64,000 nt of DNA, taken from NCBI RefSeq assembly GCF_946190375.1, contig NZ_CAMIAF010000015.1, forward strand, positions 1-64,000, given 5' to 3'. This DNA comes from Streptococcus mitis. GTDB taxonomy: Bacteria > Bacillota > Bacilli > Lactobacillales > Streptococcaceae. Numbering within the stretch: the stretch's first letter is position 1; every line of letters begins with the position of its first letter. Of this stretch, positions 58,142 through 64,000 are shown in pieces. The notes below the pieces were generated by a model. The model saw only the letters and a program-made list of their open reading frames with translations, was not told where the DNA came from and did not search any database. Made by a program: the position numbers and the translations under genes.

Positions 58142-58755
58142 TGTTTAAACGAATTCGAAGAGTGCTTGTACTAGCAGTCTTCCTTTTTGCTGGATATAAA
58201 GCTTACCGCGTTCACCAAGATGTCAAGCAAGTCATGACCTATCAACCCATGGTGCGAGAAATCTTGAGTGAAAAAGACACCCCAGCAAACGAAGAGCTTG
58301 TGCTCGCTATGATTTATACCGAAACAAAAGGAAAAGAAGGCGATGTCATGCAGTCTAGTGAGTCTGCAAGTGGTTCAACCAACACCATCAATGATAATGC
58401 CTCTAGCATTCGGCAAGGCGTTCAAACTCTGACAGACAATCTCTATCTGGCCCAGAAGAAGGATGTAGATGTCTGGACAGCTGTTCAAGCTTATAATTTT
58501 GGTCCTGCCTATATCGATTATATTGCCCAAAATGGCAAGGAAAACACCTTGGCTCTGGCCAAACAGTACTCTCGCGAGACTGTTGCTCCCTTGCTTGGCA
58601 ATACCACTGGAAAGACTTATAGTTATATTCACCCCATTTCCATTTTTCACGGTGCCGAACTCTATGTAAATGGAGGAAACTATTACTATTCTAGACAGGT
58701 GCAACTCAACCTTTACATCATCAAATGTTTCACTCTCTTTTCGACATCTGGCTAG
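58141..58755 (+). CDS. pvaA: Lysozyme-like surface protein (PvaA homologue)
   Basis: N-terminal membrane anchor/signal [15 protein letters not shown] (8-22), then a lysozyme-like domain (~40-195) as in pneumococcal vaccine antigen [25 protein letters not shown] holds the catalytic-type Glu near residue 61, followed by GVQTLTDNL and [16 protein letters not shown]. 204 residues. Presumed to act on peptidoglycan outside the cell. The last codons and stop lie inside the terminator hairpin, and the tail after RQVQLNLY looks non-domain. Confidence 0.82.
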   Translation: MFKRIRRVLVLAVFLFAGYKAYRVHQDVKQVMTYQPMVREILSEKDTPANEELVLAMIYTETKGKEGDVMQSSESASGSTNTINDNASSIRQGVQTLTDNLYLAQKKDVDVWTAVQAYNFGPAYIDYIAQNGKENTLALAKQYSRETVAPLLGNTTGKTYSYIHPISIFHGAELYVNGGNYYYSRQVQLNLYIIKCFTLFSTSG

Positions 58756-58768
58756 TCCAGGTGTTTTT
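58744..58768 (+). terminator. Terminator overlapping the pvaA stop codon
   Basis: ACATCTGG (58744-58751) pairs with CCAGGTGT (58757-58764) around CTAGT, followed by TTTT. The TAG stop of pvaA is in the loop. Confidence 0.75.
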
Positions 58769-58828
58769 GTTATAAGTTTTCTTTAAGATAGATATATTAC
58801 TCTAGAATGGTAAAGGAGGAAATTCCCT

Positions 58829-59803
58829 ATGAGAAAGAAACTCTTTCTGACTAGTGCTGCGGTCTTGTGGGCAGTAACAGCTATGAATAGCGTCCATGCA
58901 GCAACAGATGTTCAAAAAGTCATTGACGAAACCTATGTTCAACCTGAATATGTCCTAGGTTCATCATTGTCTGAAGATCAAAAAAATCAAACCCTTAAAA
59001 AACTAGGCTATAATGCCTCAACAGACACCAAAGAACTCAAGACCATGACACCTGATGTCTATTCTAAGATTATGAATGTGGCAAATGACTCTAGCTTACA
59101 ATTGTATTCATCAGCCAAGATTCAAAAGCTAGGGGACAAATCACCACTTGAGGTCAAGATTGAAACACCTGAAAATATCACCAAGGTAACTCAGGATATG
59201 TACCGAAATGCAGCCGTAACTTTGGGTGTGGAACACGCCAAAATCACTGTAGCAGCACCTATTCCAGTTACAGGTGAGAGTGCCTTAGCCGGGATTTACT
59301 ATTCGCTGGAAGCTAATGGAGCCAAGGTGCCACAAGCCAACAAAGATTTGGCTCAAGAAGAGCTGAAGGCTTTGTCCGATATCAATGCTGAAAACAAGGA
59401 CAAAACAGGCTATGATGCTAATAAATTAAACGTTGCCCTAGCCGATATCAAGTCAGGACTTGCCAAAGCTAAAGAAAGCAAGGGAAATCTGACGGAGGAA
59501 GATGTCCGTAAAATCGTTGAAGATACCTTAAAAAATTACAAACTTGATCAGGTGATAACAGGAAACCAGATCAATATCATCATCAATTTTGCTTTAAATC
59601 TCTCAAAAAGTGATATTCTTAGCAATACAGACTTCACTAAAACTCTAAATGACCTTAAACAAAGTATTGTTTCACAAGCTGGCGATAGTTTTAAAAATAT
59701 CAATCTTAACTTTGATGCGGATAAGGCGCTAGAGGACGGCGGTAATTTTCTAAGCTCCCTCTGGCAAGCCGTTGTCAACTTCTTCAAGAGTTTTGGTTCT
59801 TAA
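58829..59803 (+). CDS. DUF1002 family secreted protein
   Basis: 324 residues with a Sec signal peptide (hydrophobic 5-20, likely cut after SVHA near residue 24). The mature chain matches the DUF1002 pattern, seen in YPEYVLGSSLSEDQKNQTLKKLGY-like text at ~38-60 and VTVAAPIPVTGESALAGIYYSLE-like text near 140-165. The C-terminus ends in an amphipathic SSLWQAVVNFFKSFGS. Function is unknown; probably extracellular or wall-associated. GGAGGA ribosome site; its own unit. Confidence 0.8.
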   Translation: MRKKLFLTSAAVLWAVTAMNSVHAATDVQKVIDETYVQPEYVLGSSLSEDQKNQTLKKLGYNASTDTKELKTMTPDVYSKIMNVANDSSLQLYSSAKIQKLGDKSPLEVKIETPENITKVTQDMYRNAAVTLGVEHAKITVAAPIPVTGESALAGIYYSLEANGAKVPQANKDLAQEELKALSDINAENKDKTGYDANKLNVALADIKSGLAKAKESKGNLTEEDVRKIVEDTLKNYKLDQVITGNQINIIINFALNLSKSDILSNTDFTKTLNDLKQSIVSQAGDSFKNINLNFDADKALEDGGNFLSSLWQAVVNFFKSFGS

Positions 59804-59912
59804 GCTGTTACAAAAAGGTAGTCAGATTTTTTCAGAAAAATGTTTTATAAATATTCACAAATCTCCTATATTTATGGTAAAATAGAATCATCATTTTATT
59901 ATGGAGTCAAAG

Positions 59913-61304
59913 ATGAATATATTTAGAACAAAGAACGTTAGTTTAGATAAAACAGAGATGCACAGGCATTTGAAGTTATGGGATTTGATTTTGCTGGGTA
60001 TCGGAGCCATGGTAGGGACAGGTGTCTTTACAATCACAGGTACTGCAGCTGCAACGCTTGCTGGTCCAGCCCTAGTGATTTCAATCGTCATTTCTGCCTT
60101 GTGTGTAGGATTATCAGCCCTCTTTTTTGCAGAATTTGCTTCACGAGTACCTGCTACAGGTGGTGCCTACAGTTATCTCTATGCTATTTTAGGAGAATTC
60201 CCAGCCTGGTTGGCTGGTTGGTTAACCATGATGGAGTTCATGACAGCCATATCTGGTGTGGCTTCGGGTTGGGCAGCTTATTTTAAAGGCTTGCTTTCTC
60301 AATATGGGATAGCCCTTCCTCAGGCTTTAAATGGTACCTTTAATCCTCAAGCAGGAACATTTGTTGATTTATTGCCTATTCTTGTCTTGGTCTTGGTGAC
60401 TTCGCTTGTTTTACTAAATGCCAAGGCAGCCTTACGCTTTAATTCTATTCTAGTTATTTTGAAATTTTCCGCTTTAGCTCTCTTTGTTTTAGTAGGAATT
60501 TGGCATATTAAACTTGACAACTGGAGTAATTTTGCTCCTTATGGTTTTGGACAAATCTATGGTGCTAGTACTGGTATTATGGCTGGTGCGTCCTTGATGT
60601 TCTTCGGCTTTTTGGGATTTGAATCCATCTCTATGGCCGTAGATGAGGTCAAGACTCCTCAAAAAAATATTCCTAGAGGGATTGTCTTATCGCTTTCTAT
60701 CGTAACCATTCTTTATGCCTTGGTGACTCTTGTTTTGACTGGTGTGGTTCACTATAGTCATCTAAATGTTGATGATGCCGTTGCCTTTGCCCTTCGTAGT
60801 GTTGGGATTAGTTGGGCAGCCAACTATGTGTCATTGGTGGCTATCTTGACCTTGATTACGGTTTGTATCTCGATGACCTATGCCCTATCGCGTATGATTT
60901 ACAGTTTAGCACGTGACGGATTGATGCCTGCTGCCTTTAAGGAACTGACGAAGACTAGCAAGGTACCCAAAAATGCGACTATTTTGACAGGTCTAGCTTC
61001 AGCAGTAGCAGCAGGAATATTCCCACTAGCCAGTATCGCAGCCTTCTTAAACATTTGTACCTTGGCATACTTGATTATGCTTGCTTACAGCTTGATTCGC
61101 TTACGGAGAGAAAAGGGGATGCCCAAAGCTGGAGAATTTAAAACACCATTGGTACCCTTATTACCAATTTTATCAATCATCATTTGTTTATCCTTTATGT
61201 TGCAGTATAATATGGAAACTTGGATTGCTTTCCTAGTTGCTTTGTTGATAGGAAGTATTATTTACGTCACTTATGGTTATAAGCATTCTACCATAGAAGA
61301 ATAA
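59913..61304 (+). CDS. APC-family amino-acid permease
   Basis: About 12 membrane segments. The unwound first helix motif GIGAMVGTGVFTITGTAAA is near residues 29-47, the loop FAEFASRVPATGGAYSY near 75, and AVDEVKTPQKNIPRGI near 245. It belongs to the cationic amino-acid (YfnA/CAT-like) group; the exact substrate is not predictable. ATG 59913 has TGGAG at 7 bases; ATG 59901 in frame lacks a ribosome site. 463 residues. The stop codon is the first base set of a BOX element. Confidence 0.85.
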   Translation: MNIFRTKNVSLDKTEMHRHLKLWDLILLGIGAMVGTGVFTITGTAAATLAGPALVISIVISALCVGLSALFFAEFASRVPATGGAYSYLYAILGEFPAWLAGWLTMMEFMTAISGVASGWAAYFKGLLSQYGIALPQALNGTFNPQAGTFVDLLPILVLVLVTSLVLLNAKAALRFNSILVILKFSALALFVLVGIWHIKLDNWSNFAPYGFGQIYGASTGIMAGASLMFFGFLGFESISMAVDEVKTPQKNIPRGIVLSLSIVTILYALVTLVLTGVVHYSHLNVDDAVAFALRSVGISWAANYVSLVAILTLITVCISMTYALSRMIYSLARDGLMPAAFKELTKTSKVPKNATILTGLASAVAAGIFPLASIAAFLNICTLAYLIMLAYSLIRLRREKGMPKAGEFKTPLVPLLPILSIIICLSFMLQYNMETWIAFLVALLIGSIIYVTYGYKHSTIEE

Positions 61305-61454
61305 TACTCTTCGAAAATCTCTTCAAACCACGTCAGCTTCGCCTTGCCGTATGTATGGTTACTGACTTCGTCAGTTTCATCTACAACCTCAAAACAGTGT
61401 TTTGAGCAGCCTGCGGCTAGCTTCCTAATTTGCTCTTTGATTTTCATTGAGTAT
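61304..61454. repeat. BOX element (boxA-boxB-boxC)
   Basis: Ends ATACTCTTCGAAAATC and TTTTCATTGAGTAT form the terminal inverted repeat; it contains CGTCAGCTTCGCCTTGCCGT, the boxA core that matches the BOX-PCR primer, and CAGCCTGCGGCTAGCTTCCT near the boxC end. About 151 bp, fitting one A, one B and one C unit. BOX elements form stable RNA stem-loops and can affect neighbouring gene expression. Confidence 0.88.
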
Positions 61455-61464
61455 ATAAAGTGAG

Positions 61465-61497
61465 AATCTGTTGAGTTATTGAAACTCAGCAGATTTT
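61465..61497 (+). terminator. Terminator after the permease/BOX
   Basis: AATCTGTTGAGTT pairs with AAACTCAGCAGATT and is followed by TTTTTAT. It separates the permease from adcAII. Confidence 0.75.
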
Positions 61498-61536
61498 TAT
61501 ATGTGAAAGAAATTTCAATTTTTTTCTAAAAATAGC

Positions 61537-61578
61537 TTGACAGATTAAATTTTTAGGAGTAGAATGTTTACCAGTTAA
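61537..61578 (+). promoter_or_regulatory. adcAII promoter with AdcR operator
   Basis: TTGACA (61537-61542), 17-bp spacer, TAGAAT (61560-61565). TTTACCAGTTAA (61567-61578) fits the AdcR motif TTAACYRGTTAA with one mismatch and covers the start point, so zinc-bound AdcR would repress adcAII and pht. Confidence 0.75.
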
Positions 61579-61600
61579 TTAAATAGTTAAGGGGTTATCC

Positions 61601-62518
61601 ATGAAAAAACAAAGTTTATTTTTAGTATTGTTAAGTGTCTTTCTTTTGTGTTTAGGTGCTTGTGGTCAAAAGGAAAGCCAGACAGGGAAAGGGATGAAAA
61701 TTGTGACCAGTTTTTATCCTATCTACGCTATGGTCAAGGAAGTATCTGGTGACTTGAATGATGTTCGGATGATTCAGTCAAGTAGTGGAATTCACTCTTT
61801 TGAACCTTCGGCAAATGATATCGCAGCTATCTATGATGCAGATGTCTTTGTTTACCATTCTCATACGCTCGAATCTTGGGCAGGAAGTCTGGATCCCAAT
61901 CTAAAAAAATCTAAAGTGAAGGTTTTAGAGGCTTCAGAGGGAATGACTTTAGACCGCGTCCCAGGGCTAGAAGATGTGGAAGCAGGGGATGGAGTTGATG
62001 AAAAAACGCTCTATGACCCTCACACTTGGCTAGATCCTGAAAAAGCTGGCGAAGAAGCTCAGATTATCTCTGATAAACTTTCAGAGGTGGATAGTGAGCA
62101 TAAAGAAACTTACCAGAAAAATGCGCAAGCCTTTATCAAAAAAGCTCAAGAATTGACTAAGAAATTCCAGCCTAAATTTGAAAAAGCGACTCAGAAAACA
62201 TTTGTAACACAACATACAGCCTTTTCTTATCTAGCGAAGAGATTTGGACTTAATCAACTTGGTATTGCAGGCATCTCTCCTGAACAAGAACCAAGTCCAA
62301 GACAACTAACAGAAATTCAGGAATTTGTTAAAACCTATAAGGTTAAAACGATTTTTACAGAAAGTAATGCTTCTTCAAAAGTAGCTGAAACTCTTGTCAA
62401 ATCAACAGGTGTGGGGCTTAAAACTCTGAATCCTTTAGAGGCAGACCCACAAAATGACAAGACCTATTTAGAAAATCTTGAAGAAAATATGAGTGTTCTA
62501 GCAGAAGAATTAAAGTGA
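61601..62518 (+). CDS. adcAII: Zinc-binding lipoprotein AdcAII (Lmb family)
   Basis: Extracellular zinc-capturing lipoprotein of the cluster A-I ABC family, also described as laminin-binding. Signal peptide with lipobox LGAC (Cys near residue 20). Zinc ligands: His in SSGIHSFEPS (~66), YDPHTWLDP (~142), TQHTAFSYLAKRFGL (~206), and a C-terminal acidic ligand near 280. No permease is adjacent; AdcAII normally uses the AdcCB transporter encoded elsewhere. Followed after 7 bases by a pht gene, whose product is thought to hand zinc to AdcAII. Confidence 0.93.
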   Translation: MKKQSLFLVLLSVFLLCLGACGQKESQTGKGMKIVTSFYPIYAMVKEVSGDLNDVRMIQSSSGIHSFEPSANDIAAIYDADVFVYHSHTLESWAGSLDPNLKKSKVKVLEASEGMTLDRVPGLEDVEAGDGVDEKTLYDPHTWLDPEKAGEEAQIISDKLSEVDSEHKETYQKNAQAFIKKAQELTKKFQPKFEKATQKTFVTQHTAFSYLAKRFGLNQLGIAGISPEQEPSPRQLTEIQEFVKTYKVKTIFTESNASSKVAETLVKSTGVGLKTLNPLEADPQNDKTYLENLEENMSVLAEELK

Positions 62519-62525
62519 GATAAGA

Positions 62526-64000
62526 ATGAAAATCAATAAAAAATATGTAGCGGGTTCAGTGGCAGTTCTTGCCCTAAGTGTTTGTTCCTATGAACTTGGT
62601 CGTTACCAAGCTGGTCAAGTTAAGAAAGAGTCTAATCGAGTTGCTTATATAGATGGTGATCAGGCTGGTCAAAAGGCAGAAAATTTGACACCAGATGAAG
62701 TCAGTAAGAGAGAGGGAATCAACGCCGAACAAATTGTTATCAAGATTACGGATCAAGGTTATGTGACCTCTCATGGAGACCATTATCATTACTATAATGG
62801 CAAGGTTCCTTATGATGCTATCATCAGTGAAGAACTCCTCATGAAAGATCCGAATTATCAGTTGAAGGATTCAGACATTGTTAATGAAATCAAGGGTGGC
62901 TATGTCATTAAGGTAGACGGGAAATACTATGTTTACCTCAAGGATGCGGCTCATGCGGACAATATTCGGACAAAAGAAGAGATTAAACGTCAGAAGCAGG
63001 AACATAGTCATAATCATAATTCAAGTACTGATAATGCTGTTGCTGAAGCCAGAGCCCAAGGACGTTATACAACGGATGACGGTTATATCTTCAACGCATC
63101 TGATATCATCGAAGATACGGGTGATGCTTATATTGTTCCTCATGGCAATCACTTCCACTATATTCCTAAGAGTGATTTGTCTGCTAGTGAATTAGCTGCC
63201 GCCCAAGCCTTCTTATCTGGAAAAGGTGGGCAATTAAGTACGGTTGAATATCGTTCTAGCAGAGCTGAAACAAGATCTAGTGTGAGAACGAGTCAATCTG
63301 ATACACCTCAAAATCCTGCAACAGATTCTGAAAGTCAAAGTGAGGATTTAGCTAGTCTCCTTCAAGAATTGTACGCCTTACCACTTAGCCAACGTCATGT
63401 GGAGTCTGATGGCTTGGTATTTGATCCAGCACAGATTACAAAACGTACAGCCAATGGTGTCGCAGTACCTCACGGAGATCATTTCCATTTCATCCCTTAT
63501 TCGCAAATGTCTGCCTTGGAAGAAAAATTGGCTCGAAATCTACCAATTGGTGGTCAACCAGTTCAAAGTCATTCTGATAATACGAAACCAAGCAGTACAG
63601 ATAAACCAAGTTCAACACCAAGTTCACCGATTAAACCAAACTTTAATCTCAATACGCAGGCACCAAATCGAGGAACTGGAGGCGCTTATACAACGGATGA
63701 TGGGTATGTATTTAGTCCGACAGATGTGATTGAAGATACAGGTGACGCTTTTGTTGTACCGCACGGCAATCATTTCCACTATATACCTAAGAGTGATTTA
63801 TCTGCAGGAGAATTGGCTGCTGCCCAAGCTTATTGGAATGGTAAGCAGGGCTCACATTCTGCTACAAGCTCAAGTAAACCAAGTAGTAACAATCCAAATC
63901 CGGCTCCAGCCCAACCAAGTTTGACAGAGACTCCAAACCTGACTGTCACCCCAACTTATCATCAAAATCAAGGGGAAGATATCCCAACACTTTTAAGTGA
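62526..64000 (+). CDS. Histidine triad protein, Pht family (5' part, cut by window end)
   Basis: Surface zinc-binding protein co-transcribed with adcAII. Open from ATG 62526 to the end of the window, 491 codons without a stop. Signal peptide with lipobox LSVC near residue 20. Four HxxHxH triads are visible, starting at residues 83 (HGDHYH), 206 (HGNHFH), 316 (HGDHFH) and 413 (HGNHFH). Pro/Ser/Asn-rich linkers separate the domains. The first 130 residues resemble pneumococcal PhtD/PhtE, later parts look like a mix, so I do not choose a member. The C-terminal half lies outside. Confidence 0.9.
   Translation, partial: MKINKKYVAGSVAVLALSVCSYELGRYQAGQVKKESNRVAYIDGDQAGQKAENLTPDEVSKREGINAEQIVIKITDQGYVTSHGDHYHYYNGKVPYDAIISEELLMKDPNYQLKDSDIVNEIKGGYVIKVDGKYYVYLKDAAHADNIRTKEEIKRQKQEHSHNHNSSTDNAVAEARAQGRYTTDDGYIFNASDIIEDTGDAYIVPHGNHFHYIPKSDLSASELAAAQAFLSGKGGQLSTVEYRSSRAETRSSVRTSQSDTPQNPATDSESQSEDLASLLQELYALPLSQRHVESDGLVFDPAQITKRTANGVAVPHGDHFHFIPYSQMSALEEKLARNLPIGGQPVQSHSDNTKPSSTDKPSSTPSSPIKPNFNLNTQAPNRGTGGAYTTDDGYVFSPTDVIEDTGDAFVVPHGNHFHYIPKSDLSAGELAAAQAYWNGKQGSHSATSSSKPSSNNPNPAPAQPSLTETPNLTVTPTYHQNQGEDIPTLLS
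63066..63209 (+). repeat. Intragenic Pht repeat unit, first copy
   Basis: 144-bp segment coding YTTDDGYIFNASDII through a triad to ELAAAQA; similar to 63687-63830, offset 621 bases (207 codons). Confidence 0.75.
63687..63830 (+). repeat. Intragenic Pht repeat unit, second copy
   Basis: Second copy of the triad segment; many differences are at third codon positions, so the duplication is not recent or has been selected to diverge. Confidence 0.75.

Noticed and set aside
63066-63830. CRISPR-like repeat
   Set aside because: Only two long in-frame units inside a surface protein gene, with no regular spacer pattern.
62929-63924. Three overlapping-frame ORFs on the plus strand near the window end
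   Set aside because: They are out-of-frame shadows of the pht gene, which is open from 62526 to the window end with histidine triads.

Overview
The window is chromosomal DNA of a low-GC Firmicute, almost certainly a Streptococcus of the mitis group (S. mitis, S. oralis, S. pseudopneumoniae or S. pneumoniae relatives). The signs are a BOX repeat (61304-61454), a 107-bp RUP repeat (20525-20631), a PreQ1-II riboswitch ahead of queT, the streptococcal asd RNA, a histidine-triad (Pht) protein next to AdcAII, and a competence-type (SigX) promoter box ahead of radC. All identifications come from reading the sequence and recalled family knowledge; no database was searched.

Layout. 1-3600: the noncoding tip of an ISL3/IS1167-like element, then an accessory type IV restriction pair (mcrB, mcrC). 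3640-12180: guaC with a structured leader, tRNA-Arg(CCG), and the rnc-smc-HAD-HAD-ftsY cluster. 12225-16768: zwf and a GlnQ/GlnP-type amino-acid ABC importer, both on the minus strand. 16940-20448: a CPBP membrane protein, uvrB and a Nudix hydrolase. 20450-26820: a ribose operon (rbsR-K-D-A-C-B) placed between two 209-bp direct copies of the nudix/niaR junction, with a RUP beside the left copy. 26745-29774 (minus): niacin (niaR, niaX) and pantothenate/CoA (panT, coaC, coaB) genes. 30004-36300: fhs, pcrA, radC, a class-I amidotransferase and rex. 36305-38958 (minus): cysteine desulfurase with two small partner genes, and prs2. 39071-43151: CYTH protein diverging from relQ-nadK-rluD-pta. 43299-49965: pepT, an orphan ferrochelatase, mscL, gtrA-like, queT, tRNA-Thr(GGT), asd RNA, asd, dapA. 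50012-58755: mnmE and dmpI (minus), then tdk-GNAT-prfA-prmC-sua5-GNAT-glyA-ndpA-pvaA. 58829-64000: a DUF1002 secreted protein, an amino-acid permease ending in a BOX element, zinc lipoprotein AdcAII, and the 5' part of a pht gene cut by the window end.

Most of the window is housekeeping core. Accessory parts are the McrBC/IS end and the ribose island. The strongest observations for follow-up are: (i) the ribose island bounded by direct repeats exactly 6300 bp apart, which predicts precise loss by recombination; (ii) a SigX-type box placed inside the pcrA terminator hairpin, whose 3' arm is the radC Shine-Dalgarno, so that only transcripts started there expose the ribosome site; (iii) an internal start in mcrB that would give a short, N-domain-less McrB; (iv) an orphan ferrochelatase with a tandem 18-residue C-terminal repeat; (v) a structured guaC leader. 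I see no CRISPR array and no prophage.
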